DNA from: Colias croceus
Lineage: Eukaryota; Arthropoda; Insecta; Lepidoptera; Pieridae
DNA length: 64,000 nt
Assembly: GCF_905220415.1 (NCBI RefSeq)
Contig: NC_059539.1
Location: 10,354,001 to 10,418,000 of the forward strand
Reading direction: 5' to 3'
The notes beneath the pieces were generated by a model, which saw nothing but the letters and a program-made list of their open reading frames with translations, was not told where the DNA came from and ran no database searches. The translations under genes and the position numbers were made by a program. Below are positions 53,001 through 64,000 of the stretch, piece by piece (within the stretch, counting starts at the first letter, position 1; each line of letters begins with the position of its first letter).

Positions 53001-54642
53001 CGAAGCCAACATGGGATCGATAAGGACTTTTGGCAATTTATTTGTTAACCCAAGACCATTTTTTATGTTTCTGTTATAATTATCAAAAATTTTCCAATGC
53101 TTGATGCATTGGAAAATTAAAATTGCACACACTTCAAAATATTATCACAAGAAATAATCCCTATAGAGCGCATCTCTTTTTGAAATTTTCAACATTATCA
53201 TTGACAGTTAAAGCACTCATCCTTAATCATTATCTATGATGTTTATTATCAATTCTTAAACGCTATCCACAATTCCTTGCAACACTTAACGTGCCCTCGA
53301 GTTACAACAAATTTATATACAATTTTGCAGTTATCTCATCAGACAAGGGTCTTATTTAGTGGGACATATTTATGTGAATTTGTCGTTTAGAGTCTGGTGT
53401 AACGAGGGTCATGATTAGATAGGTCATTAGGTGGAATAAATTTAATTCATTACCTCACACATTGTTTTCTAGTTAGGCGTTGTGGAAAATAATCTTAACT
53501 TTTATTCTGGATATAAAACTCGCAGGTCGGCAATGTTTCTGAAGAATAAGATATTTTAAAAGTTTTGGAACTGAAATTCATTTATTTATTCATTCAACAA
53601 GGTTTCTTGGAATCATATAATTGTACAATGATTAGGTACCAAGAGTTTGGAAGGCAATTAATCTTTGAAAAGAGAATAATTAATTAAAATGTAATCTACG
53701 CTAATTTTACATGCAACAGCTTTCTCGTTTTTTCTTTATACTTATTTTAGAAATTAGAATGGTCGTAGTTTATAAACTGTACAACTAAATAACAAGTTAA
53801 GAACAAAAGTTGAAACACACAGACATACATACAGATACAAAAAGTTTATTGTTTGTTAAATATTTAAACATTAGTGATGAAAAACTTAACAGATTAATAA
53901 GAACTAATATTTTCATACAAAGTCTTATATTATTTCTTATATATAAAATTTATTATAGATGGTACAACGGAGAGGTCTACATCATTGTAGTTAACTTCAG
54001 GGAAGATCCTCATATGATTGACTTCACATATTTTGAAAACGTTGAAGGTCATCTAGAGGTCGTAATTAGTAACATACAGTCATCAAAGAATACAGGGTAA
54101 GCTCATTTAAAACTCTTTTTCCGTTAATTTTCGTGGAAAAGTAGAAGTTACTTGATAATATTCCTTATTTTCTTGTATAAAACTTATCTGATTACAATAT
54201 TGAAATATAATAATATCATCTTATGTACAAACGTTATAAGAACTTTTTGTGCAATAAAAAACTTTTCAACACTTTTAAGGTGTCACACGTTGGCAAGGGA
54301 ATTACCACCTGCTTATCATAGTATTTATAATATTATGTAATAAGATAAAGTTTGGGATGAAACTTTTTAAAATGGAAGATAAGAAATGACGATGATAAAA
54401 ATAATATGATAGTAGCAAGCTAGTAGCTTGACAATAATATTATAATGTTTGATATAAACTTTGCTTTTATAATTTGAAAGGAAAATTCAGTTAAGTTTTT
54501 TTGAGAAATATACCATATTCAACTAATATACCGATTAATGAACCTATTTTTAATTGTTATTTTTATTTTCAGAGATCTTTTCAAAGCTCAAAATATCACT
54601 ATCGAAGGCAGCGAATCCTTAGTATTAAAATTGGTGCAATAA
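50008..54642 (+). CDS. Maltase-like alpha-glucosidase 3 (10 exons, 579 aa)
   Basis: Secreted GH13 alpha-glucosidase expected to cut maltose-type and sucrose-type substrates. Exons: 50008-50012, 50176-50327, 50544-50723, 50823-50980, 51062-51643, 51721-51828, 51906-52056, 52151-52346, 53959-54096, 54573-54642. All introns are GT-AG and the frame is continuous (1740 nt). The first coding exon is only ATGAG, followed by gtaagt. It supplies M1 and two bases of R2, and the signal peptide runs MRFKSLLLLPALCLLANA. Motifs: FMDSDGDGIGDLKGI, DFVPNH (119-124), GFRVDA with nucleophile D224, MMTEAY with acid/base E298, and GNHDNDR with D364. The intron that separates the 126-nt and 456-nt exons of gene 2 is absent (one 582-nt exon). 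There is no GPI-type tail. It is expected to be active. Confidence 0.95.
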
Positions 54643-54867
54643 AGACTGAGAATCTTAATTATGTATGACAATTATATTCCAGAACGTTCCCAGTAAATTG
54701 TTAAGACTATAATGTGTTTACCTTTGACCCAGCTCCCTTTAAGTTCCCAAGAGTTGGCTTTTAAGCACAAGTGTCTAAGAATTAAACCCTCGTCTTTATG
54801 AATTATTCAAAAATGATATTGGAAGGGATGAAATTTAACTCGGAATACTTAGCTGTATTTGGAGGTG

Positions 54868-54873
54868 AATAAA
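54868..54873 (+). terminator. Probable poly(A) signal of gene 3
   Basis: AATAAA, 226 bp after the stop. A second AATAAA overlaps the stop codon itself (54638-54643), so a very short 3' UTR is also possible. Confidence 0.4.
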
Positions 54874-54974
54874 TTATTAACTATTTTGTATATTTTTAAA
54901 TCAAAGATTAATTATAATTATCCCGACGTTTCGCACACTTTGCATAAAACACGTTAAAATCTTCAATTTCTAAA

Positions 54975-55166
54975 TCTATACTAATATTATAAAGAGGAAA
55001 GGTTTGTATGTATGTGTGTATGGTTTTCACGCATAAACTACTGAACAAAACAACAAACTACAATGAAATTTAGCACACAGGGTAACTTGGATTAACACAT
55101 AGGATAGGTTTTATCCCGGAAATCCCACGGGAATGGGAACTATGCGAGTTTTCCTTAGAAAACTAA
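54975..55166 (+). repeat. Short interspersed repeat, 3'-truncated
   Basis: From tctatactaatattataaag to gggaatgggaactatgcgag. The usual GC-rich 3' block is missing. Confidence 0.7.
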
Positions 55167-55626
55167 TAAAAAATAACAATTATAGAAACAATGCTTTATT
55201 TAAAGTTTGCAAAGTATAAGTAATAACTAATAAGTGATCAAAAATTATTTTTGCTCAAGCGAAAGACAATATTGAACATTCGTTAAACAGACTCCATTCA
55301 AGATTTCGTTGAATTTTACGTGATGGTTGATGATGTTAATTAATTATTAATTAGGTTTTTAATCATTATTATACCTACCTTAAGTATTTAGCGTGTGAAA
55401 TAATTAACCCATTGAGCCCCGAGCGGCCCGATCTGACCACGACACAATAGATTTTCTATTGTGTCTGTGATTCCGGGGGCTGAGTTATGTACCTAAAGTT
55501 TGTTATTTGTGAACTTTTATTTCTTCTACTTTTTTGTACCTGATTTCTTAAATGTAAGATAGCATATCTAAGATTAGTTCCATTATTATCTATATCTATA
55601 CCACAGACTAATAATAATATACTACG
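55167..55626. other. AT-rich spacer, nothing recognised
   Basis: A short dyad acaatagattttctattgt occurs at 55443-55461. No gene. Confidence 0.5.
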
Positions 55627-55933
55627 TCTATACTTATAATAAATCTATAGAAGGGTCAATTCTGTACATTGAACATATTGAAAAAATAAATACCAGGGGA
55701 TGTTACTGGATTGATACCAAACCCAAGTGTGTGATTAAATAAATTTCTGTCTGTCTGTCTGTCTGTATGTGAAGGCATCACGTAAAAACTAACGGTTCAA
55801 TTTCGATGAAACTTAGTATAATTATACCTTATCATCCTGGGCATAAAATAGGATACTTTTTATCCCGGAAAAATACGTAGAAAAAAAAAACTTAATTTTT
55901 CCCCGCGGACGGAGTCGCGGGCGGAAGCTAGTA
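55627..55933 (+). repeat. Short interspersed repeat, long form
   Basis: Begins tctatacttataataaatct, has gggtcaattctgtacattga and (ctgt)n, and ends ggacggagtcgcgggcggaagctagta (split: ggacggagtcgcggg, cggaagctagta). Its 5' part matches 58671 onward. Confidence 0.75.
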
Positions 55934-56751
55934 CATAATATAAATAACTTTTACAATTTTTCTCAAAGAAGAATCTTCAATAATTTAATCATAATGCAAG
56001 TTTGCACAAAATTTGATGAATTTCAAGAAATAAATTATGTAATATCGTAAATCGAAAGCAAACAACATTCATCTTTTTTATTTCAACTCTAATATAAATA
56101 ATATTATCCTGCTGCAGTCAGTTAGTAATAATAAATTAAAAACATTACATTTCTATAAATTCTACGTCAATTTCAATCGAAAACTGTGTGTGTTAATGAA
56201 AATTTGACGCAATTTTACCACAATTGTGAATCTGCGAATCACGTCAGCGTCATTTAGGCAAAACTGCTAATCCACACACTACAAATTCGACGAAAATTGA
56301 ACGCTTATTTTACATTCAATCAGTTAGTGACGCAGTATAAATCTATGCAGGTGTTTGATTATTAGTATTGTTTTATTTCTGAGTGATGACAATGTTGTGA
56401 ATACCATACTAGGTACATAATTATCTATAGGGGATTTGTTTAAATTTTACTTTTTTAGGATGAGTAACAAGATATAAATTATTATCAATAATCATCTCTC
56501 ATTGTCTAGTCTTCTGTAACGAGTTAAGTTACCTTTATTATCAGCAGAATAAATCCCTTTTTGAGGCTTAGGGTCAAGTGTGAAAGTTTTTGGCGACAGG
56601 ATATGTATCCTATATTATTTTCCAATATCTGTATTGGTATTTCCAATAACTGGTATATTACGTAGGTACCTATCAAATGATAATTTTTACATCCAGACAT
56701 AAAATATACATGAAGCTTTTTTATCTAATTGACAAAATTTTATACTATAGA
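55934..56751. other. AT-rich spacer, nothing recognised
   Basis: A direct repeat of cagtcagttagt / aatcagttagtg occurs at 56116 and 56317. No gene supported. Confidence 0.5.
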
Positions 56752-56928
56752 TACTAGCTCTGCTTCTGTTGGTCTTAGCGTGATGATGCCTATAGCCTAT
56801 AGTCTTCCTCGATAAATGGGCTATCTAACACCTAAAGAATTTTTCAAATCAGACCAGTAGTTCCCGAGATTAGCGCGTTCAAACAAACAAACAAACTCTT
56901 CAGCTTTATAATATTAGTATAGATAATA
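56752..56928 (-). repeat. Short interspersed repeat, ctagctctgc type
   Basis: Begins actagctctgcttctgttgg, with ggtcttagcgtgatgatgcc and caaatcagaccagtagttcc, and ends tttataatattagtatagat. Relative of 1975-2180 and 14489-14657. Confidence 0.75.
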
Positions 56929-58670
56929 TTATGTAAACATTTTCATTCACACCATAATTTTCCTATGAATACCCGGATACAAGAACACAATAAGCAAATA
57001 AGCATTAAGTAGGTTTTTATATTTTCCACTATTGAATACTGAACCAAAATATTCAGCGGCAATAGATCTAGGTTCTTTATGTAGTGTTATCTACCATGTC
57101 AACAGATTCGCTCATAACATTTTATTATTTACAATCTAACAATAACAATTATTCTATTTAAATTTTAACAGTTGACAAGCGTTACCAATAACCATTTTCC
57201 GTCAAATAAGTATTTTAACCTCAGATTTTAACAACTAGAAGCGAAACAAAACACTGAAACATGTCAGACAGAATTTGAAATGTTTTTCTTGTGAGTCAAC
57301 GCTTGTTAACTTGCAGACAATCGACCTATTTAGAGATGTTGTACAAAGCGCTATTGTATGACAGGTGCGTATAATTCTCATACAATTGTATGTATGTATG
57401 ATAATAGCGTACTATTCGTACTGACGCACATGTTTCGACACTTAACGAGATGTAAGTCTAATTTTAGTAGCAATTTGTCCTGTTGCTGAATGGATGGAAA
57501 GGTAAATCGATTTATCTGCCCTTTATAGGTTACATTTTTTGGCAGAACTTTTGTACAAAATATATTAATGTTCTGGAAACAGTACTTTCGGCTATACTTT
57601 GAAGTTGTAGAGTCAATGAATTAATTTTCGTAATTATAACAGTAAGTTTTATTTTATAAAATCAATATGCATTTGATTAGGTCGACATTTATTCATACAA
57701 AAACAGTTGCTTTGATTTATTATGACAATCAAATTGGAACGCAATATGCAATTGCTTATTTTTCATTTTTTTTTACGTGTATTATTTTTTTTACTAATCT
57801 ACAACTATCGTACACATTCAGCCTTATCTCAACTATCCTGATGAATCTCAAACCGTTACCTCCAAATTTTGTTAATATCACAAATCCAAAGCATACCTTC
57901 AAATCAAATTTCATATCACGTTGAGCAGCATAACTGACATTCATTTGATCTGTTTCACACGTGACTTGTAACTTGTATCGCCTGAGATAGAACAATTAAT
58001 AACCGGTACTTTAATAAAAACTAGTTACCATTACACTAGTGCCTTAAATATTAAACGGTTAACCGATATATGTACAGGTTTCTCTGACACCTGACTGAGA
58101 TAATTAATACTGCAATCAATTATGCTATGACACGAGTTTTTGTGTTTTAACGTGTGAAAATTGTGTTTTTGTTAAATGTTTATCGAAAAACGGGTATCGT
58201 GATGGACAGAATGAAATGTTCATTAATTTAATTATATGTTTGTATGCGTGAATATGTTAACAAAATATCAGTAGTGAGTGTTAATGTTTATTCTGGTTCC
58301 AGCTATAGGGTTCAAGGGTTTTTACATTGGACCTTTTATTGTTATTGTATTTAATAGTAATATAGGTTAGTTTAGTTTAGAGCTAGGAGAAAAAATATTA
58401 TGTAGTGTATTATGATGTGTTAATCAACGATTTAGGACTTTTTAAAATTTTTAATATCTTAAACTTTTTTGTCTGATTATTTTTATTTCCTGAAAATATA
58501 TACTCATTATATTTCAAGTTTAACAAATTGGTATGTTTAGTATAAAATATAAGTGTTATCCAATATTAGTCGTAGGTTTTATTCGCAAACAGACGTTCCT
58601 TTGTAAAATAAAAATATTTGTAGAAATAACAACAGCTTATTTCAAGCGTTGTAGCGGGTAAACTAATCTA
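56929..58670. other. AT-rich DNA, nothing recognised
   Basis: No gene, RNA gene or bounded repeat could be supported. Confidence 0.5.
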
Positions 58671-58985
58671 TACATATAATAAAATCGTAGGAAAGTCAAA
58701 ACTGTACATTGAATATTTTTTTAAAAGAATACATAATCCATGATCTATAATCGATATAGAAGCCAAAAACATAGTTTTTAGAATTTTTGTCTGTTTGTCT
58801 GTTTGTCGGTTTGTCTGTTTGTCTGTTTGTCTGTATGTTTGTCCGAGCTAATCTCGAAAAGTACCGCATAGATTGACTTCAAATTTTGCATGAATATTAC
58901 TAACAGGTCAGGTGAGGCTTTTATATACACATTATCATGCTATCACCTCCGGGGGAGGAGCTGTGAACCTTTATTTTTCTAACGT
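58671..58985 (+). repeat. Short interspersed repeat with (tgtctgtt)n tract
   Basis: Begins tctatacatataataaaatc and has gtcaaaactgtacattgaat, then a gtttgtctgtttgtctg tract and ttcaaattttgcatgaatat. The 3' end is unclear. Confidence 0.6.
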
Positions 58986-59915
58986 ATTCCGTGTATTACA
59001 CAGCGTACAATCTAAAGACTCATGTTTAAATGTTGTTTTTGGGTAAGCCACGCTATTATCTAGCTTTACACTATAAAAACTACGTCTTTTACGTAATTTT
59101 GGCAGAGAAACAGTTTAATGAATCTTAGTAGTATAAAGACAAATTTGAAACAGCGCCATCTATGAGACTTCATTAAAATCAAATCAATTTACATATTTAA
59201 CGCTTCTTGCAAATTTATAATTAAGAATTAAATAATATGATGTTGGTGGGGTTTTTAATTGTACTTATTTAACTTTTTAACCCATGTCTTCCCAGAGTCC
59301 AATTCAGGTGCTTATATTTTATGTGAATATACTAAATAAAATTTTACAAGTGAGGGTAGATGTTTATTATTTGATGTCAAACAAGACACCATTAACGGTT
59401 AATTGTGACATTTTAAAAAATCCTTCTTGCGTTCCCACAAAAGGTAAGTTGTGGCTTTTATATTTATTCTTTATACATAATTAATTATATAGTTAGACTC
59501 ATGTTTTTAATTAGAATTGAAGTTACGACAAAATAAGAAAATGATGAAATTTTATTTTTATGTATAAGTTTTACAAGACTATATTATACGCCCAAAGAAG
59601 GTCACTTAAGTTCTTGATAGAATTTTATTTGTTAGTAGCTTTTAATAAAATAAGGTAAAGTAATCTTTTCATTTTTTTTTATTTACAGATTCAATGTTCA
59701 TAAAAAATTAACGATTTGCGTGAGGATGTAGTAGAAATAAGTATCCTGGCGCGTGGTCAATTGTTGACTAAAGTTAATTTCCAACGTATGGTACAATCAT
59801 TGGAAGAATCTTGGGTAATTTTAGAGGATATTTTTCGGGAATGAGAAAAGGGGCAGCCAACCACGTATCAGCGTGCGTGCGTGCGAATCTACCTTTTTTT
59901 TATAGTGGGGAAATC
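58986..59915. other. Non-coding DNA, one weak open frame
   Basis: The frame 59284-59460 (..NPSCVPTK) runs into a good donor-like aaaggtaagt, and an acceptor-like tatttacag precedes 59690. The joined frame stops within a few codons, so no gene is called. Confidence 0.35.
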
Positions 59916-60045
59916 TTCCAATGATACCCACGGCCCCCGGGGAAGGAGCCGTGGGTTATGTCGGATTCTTACCGACTAAAACCCCACTGTGTTCCGTCGA
60001 GCCGCTTTAAAGATGGGGCCGCGGGTATTGATTAGAATTCTTCCG
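59916..60045. repeat. GC-rich retroelement fragment with hairpins
   Basis: Contains cccacggcccccgggg..ggagccgtggg, which folds, then ttatgtcggattcttaccga and ctaaaaccccactgtgttcc, a phrase familiar from lepidopteran retroelement 3' regions. GC content is far above the surroundings. Family not determined. Confidence 0.5.
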
Positions 60046-61010
60046 CGACCGTGAGAATCTACCTACGTTTTAGTACCAAAAAAAATGTTATTTTGAAACG
60101 TAAATATTGCACTCACAACTACTGTACAAGTATGATTTTTATTCGTGCTTTAGTGTTGTTTTATTATCGTTATGGCTTTCGCGGTACAGATAGTACTGGG
60201 ATCAGAGTACATATTATTTATCAATTTCTCTTCCAGACTGCCCAAGGTAAGAGATAAAGAATTATACTCATGATCCAGCAATTTTCAACCGAAAAAGAAG
60301 TTTTTCTGTAATTGGTAGTTGTTTCATTTATTTATTTTAAATACCTAATTTTACTTTTACATTTGCCCATTTGCATTACATTCAGCTTCCATAAAACTTA
60401 TAAAAATTTTATGTTTATTTCTGTCTAATATAACTACTCTTTTTTAGATATAAATAACAAAAACAACTTTTTTATTAAAATTTAGTACCTTGGGAAGATA
60501 TTATCTATGTGTTAATAGAACAATACATAAAGGAAGTTATGTTACGATTTTATACAATGAAAATATGTAAAAAAATATTAGCAGGTGTAATTATTAAATT
60601 GATCCCGAACCCAAAACTGTAGTTAATTTTTTTGTCATTTAGTGTTTAATTCATGTCAATTGGTTCATTAATAAAAAAATTATGATCATTTAAATAATCA
60701 CGGTGAACATTTGCTAAGGCATTCATGTACAAGGTGTAATCGTTCAGTGTGCACAGGCGATTTTTTTTTTGGAAGTATTACAGATAACAAAAAACTTTAA
60801 ACTGATATCGAAAGTACTTAACCTAATAATGGCCGTAATCATTTTTTTTTAAATAAATCGAGAAATATAAAAAAAAAATATCTTTAAACCCTTACATTAA
60901 GTACATAATATGAAATATGAATATCCCATATACATTTAATATGAAAGATTTTAGCTTTCTTTTTCTTTTTTTGGTTGTCTGCTTTAATTACTTCGCAAAT
61001 TTGAAGTGGC
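60046..61010. other. AT-rich DNA, nothing recognised
   Basis: No gene or bounded repeat before the minisatellite. Confidence 0.5.
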
Positions 61011-61580
61011 ATTTTCCACGCTTTTCCCGGACATTTTCACGCATTTTCCGGATATTTTCCACGCTTTTCCCGGACATTTTCACGCATTTTCCGGATATTT
61101 TCCGGGCATTTTCCGGGCAATTCCTCACGCATTTTCCGGGGATTTTCCAGGCATTTTCCAGGCATTTTCCACGCTTTTCCCGGATATTTTCCAGACATTT
61201 CCCAAACATTTTCCGGAGATTTTCCAGGCACTTTCCACGCTTTTCCCAGACATTTTTACACATTTTCCGGATATTTTCCGGACATTTTCATGCATTTTCC
61301 GGATATTTTCCATATATTTCTCAGGCATTTCCCAGTCATTTTCCAGACATTTCCCTGACATTTTCCGGCAATTTTCCAGGCATTTTCCACGCCTTTTCCG
61401 GACATTTTCACGCATTTTTTGAATATTTTCCGGGCATTTTCTGGGCATCTCTCAGGCATTTTCCGGGGATTTTCCAGGCATTTTCCACGCTTTTTTTCAC
61501 GTATTTCCCGGACATTTTCACACATTTTCCGGGGGATTTCCCAGATATTTTACAGGCATTTTCCGGATATCCCCGGAAAA
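61011..61580. repeat. 11-bp minisatellite, about 52 copies
   Basis: Tandem monomers of consensus ATTTTCCGGRC, mostly 11 bp (a few 10 or 12). Larger blocks are visible, for example 61011-61053 repeated from 61054. Since 11 is not a multiple of 3, three monomers (33 bp) encode an 11-residue repeat that is the same, permuted, in all three frames of a strand. This explains overlapping open frames on both strands (for example plus 60917-61621 and minus 61125-61448). These are not genes. Confidence 0.9.
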
Positions 61581-61711
61581 TGCCCCAGATTTCCGGAAAG
61601 TACGTAAGTTTTTTAGCTTAGATTAGTAATAAATTCTATTAACAATTCTATGAATTGTTTATGGTAGTACGTGTTTACTAAATAATTGTATGTAAAGTAG
61701 TAACTACTATG
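61581..61711. other. Short spacer after minisatellite
   Basis: Begins with an inverted relic of the monomer (ccccggaaaatgccccag), then AT-rich sequence. Confidence 0.5.
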
Positions 61712-61755
61712 CAGTCGCTATTCCACGCGGACGAAGTCGCGGGCACAGCTAGTGG
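61712..61755 (+). repeat. 3' end fragment of a short interspersed repeat
   Basis: Ends cgcggacgaagtcgcgggcacagctagt (split: cgcggacgaagtcg, cgggcacagctagt), the usual GC-rich 3' block of these repeats. Confidence 0.6.
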
Positions 61756-64000
61756 TCTATAATTCAAGGGATTTTGATCCTTACGTACATTGTTCAAGTA
61801 ATATATTTCATACAGGATGATAAGGCTGGATTTTCCGTACACCACTACATACCTGGCGTTAAATTACTTTCTTGAATAATTTCACGCAGATATATTTTCA
61901 ATAGACTGGTTCTTATAGTATTTTATATTAATTAAAATTCCCACTTACTAAATTCTCAATTTGAACCTTTTACATATAATATTTTTTATTGTATTAGGTG
62001 TGTGTATAACACATTTGATTTTGTGATTAGTTCACACCAGATTTCAGACATTGAGGCTGTATAATGTATATGAAGTAATCCAAAAATATGTAGTATTATA
62101 GTCTTGCTTAGAAAATCTACTCCTAGTTAGATCAACCTGAGGACTGAGACAATAATATAAGTGTTTATTCAAAATATAAAATATTCAAAACCACAATCTC
62201 TAGTGTTATCTCGTTAAGTTTTTCATGCATACTATTATAGTAATCTTGATAAACGAAACATTATCCAAATGAGGTTTCATCATAGTAGAAAATATTACGT
62301 TCACCATGTAATTATTTAATTTTCAACTGAAATAGTTATATCATATCAAACAATTTTATATTTTTAAATTACGTAATTTACTATAGTATTAAAAAGTTCT
62401 TGTACAAATTAAAACGAAACTTTTTTGTTCACACAATTTGTTCGAAAAGTTTTTAATAATCTATCATTTACAGTACCTACCTACATTTAATTATACCAGT
62501 TACTCAAAAGAAAACAAGGACTACTTATTTTATATTATGTTTTAGTTGTTATTGAATAAAGTAGATATAATATTTAGTATCGGTTTTACAACAGATTTGA
62601 GAAGATAAATTTTAGCCAATATTAAAATACAAAAGTGGTCCGCATTTTCCCCTGAATAAACATTCAACATAACATGTTATCAATCTAAAAAGACGCTTAA
62701 ACGAACGTGATATTCACCTCAAAAATAAACCTCAAGCTGTTACCATTAATAGACTAATGATATACCAAAGTGTGCCAACCACACATTTCGAAGTCTAAGA
62801 CCATAAAATCTAAATCTGCGTATTGCGCTAACGCATAAACCGATCGATCAAATGCTAGTTTAGTGTTTACGTTCTCACATGAAATTTACTGCAATTGCTG
62901 ATGTGTGTATAGAGCGATTAATACCGTTAATGTATGGAGTAGTTAATACCATTGGACAGACAGACAGTATAGAAAGGTATGTTGAATAATTGGTAGTAAC
63001 TAATCGCTGATAAAAAAAATGAAAAAAAAAAAATGAGATGAACAAAAAAAGTTCAACAGTTGAACTATAAAAAATACTGTAAAAAAAAATATTCGGAAAG
63101 GCACGCCGCGCAAAAAACACAAATATAAACAACTTTTGTATGTAATATCCAGTTCACACTTGATACTATTATAAGTACAAATGTTTTTCAGGTCTGTCTG
63201 TCTCTGTCATACGAACCACGCTTTTACCATGGTGTGATCCTTGGATGAAACCACAGGATATAGTTTTTCTTATAAATACATCGTGTTAATCAACATAAAG
63301 GCATTAACAGTTTATTTTTTGCTGATCAGCAAAATTAATGTTAATAAATTCGTCAGATGAAAAGTGATTTAGCCGCTTACAAGAATTTTGCCGGTTTCAT
63401 TTTTTTCTTTCAGTTGATCCAATTTTCTTAAAAATACAGCCTTTAATTTGTTAGATAACAATCTTGTATTTAATGTTTTAACTATCATTGTTTTCATCAA
63501 TCACGACTAACCAGTTCAATCCGGTTTGCCATAAAATAGACTAGCCATAAACAACGCATATTATAATTACAAAATAACCACTTAAAATCACATTAATTTA
63601 ATTTAAGTACCTATGATCTAGTACACCTATATAAAGGTCCCAATGTATTCGCATAATAGAGCAATTGCCCACTTGGACCGCACCTCGAATGTTGAAACAC
63701 CAAAGCCATTTGATTAATAGTCATCTAAAGATTAAATGTTAGTGATATGCAGCCTTTTAGCGGAATGACACGCAAAATTGGCCCGTCTAATTGTGCAGGA
63801 GAAGTCAAAATTGCGCGTAGTAATTAAGCGAGTGGTGCTAATGCTTGGTGCACTGTACACGAAGAAAATTATTTAGATGATACGTCAATCAATCAAGGTA
63901 ATGCCGATGGAGAAGTTAATAGCGAAGAAATGTGTCTCGGGGCGATCAAAGTTGAGGTCAGTAGGAAGGTTGATGGATTGGAGATTGTCGAGGGATGTTT
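61756..64000. other. AT-rich DNA to the window end, nothing recognised
   Basis: No gene, RNA gene or bounded repeat could be supported. From about 63600 the base composition becomes less AT-rich, which may mark the approach to another locus, but no exon is recognisable. Confidence 0.5.

Noticed and set aside
59284..59700. Two-exon gene with donor at about 59443 and acceptor near 59689
   Set aside because: The joined frame meets a stop within a few codons and there is no recognisable domain.
60917..61621. 234-aa Phe/Ser/Arg-rich 'protein' and minus-strand Lys/Glu/Cys-rich partners
   Set aside because: Explained fully by the 11-bp minisatellite. No promoter, splice sites or unique sequence.
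1..64000. CRISPR arrays, tRNA or rRNA genes, bacterial operons
   Set aside because: None visible. The tandem arrays are eukaryotic minisatellites and microsatellites, and no cloverleaf or rRNA-like sequence was found by eye.

Overview
The window is nuclear DNA from a moth or butterfly (Lepidoptera). It is AT-rich, has GT-AG introns, and is crowded with short interspersed repeats that end in the GC-rich block typical of Lepidoptera (gcgggcgaagccgcgggcgg..ctagta). It also carries non-LTR retrotransposons of Jockey, CR1-like and R1-like type. I cannot name the species.

The only host genes I can support are three tandem, same-strand genes for secreted GH13 maltase-like alpha-glucosidases. Gene 1 spans 14459-37402 (12 coding exons, 583 aa), gene 2 spans 38387-44267 (10 exons, 580 aa) and gene 3 spans 50008-54642 (10 exons, 579 aa). 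Exon lengths match almost exactly between paralogues (180, 158, 126, 456, 108, 151, 196 and 138 nt), so they arose by tandem duplication. Genes 1 and 3 begin with micro-exons of only 7 and 5 coding nt. Each gene has a TATA box upstream. Genes 2 and 3 keep all GH13 catalytic residues. Gene 1 is open and correctly spliced throughout, but the catalytic nucleophile Asp is replaced by Ser, so it is probably a non-hydrolytic pseudoenzyme.

Layout: 1-14380 has no recognisable host gene. It holds a Harbinger-type MITE (87-690), several short repeats, a 3-kb R1-like element with an open RT-RNase H frame and a 14-bp target duplication (8371-11367), a TTAA-flanked element (11384-12644) and an inverted-repeat element (13583-14048). 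Gene 1 is swollen to 23 kb by two loaded introns. Intron 5 holds a CR1-like element split by a Jockey-like element. Intron 9 (9.5 kb) holds a palindromic element with a perfect 65-bp-arm hairpin, followed by a 6.9-kb nest. In that nest an outer hAT-like shell contains two foldback repeats and an element with ~468-bp terminal inverted repeats full of a GTACGGC motif. That element was in turn invaded by a CR1/Jockey-group retrotransposon and a 309-bp poly(A) retroposed insert. The gene 2-gene 3 spacer (44.3-50.0 kb) and the region after gene 3 (54.6-64 kb) contain short repeats, MITEs and an 11-bp minisatellite (61011-61580) that stays open in several frames on both strands.

The three enzymes would act outside the cell (gut lumen, saliva or haemolymph) on alpha-1,4-linked sugars such as maltose and sucrose. 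Gene 1 may bind sugar or a partner without hydrolysing it. Everything else is transposon archaeology. Family names for transposons rest on motifs and target-site duplications seen here, not on database searches.
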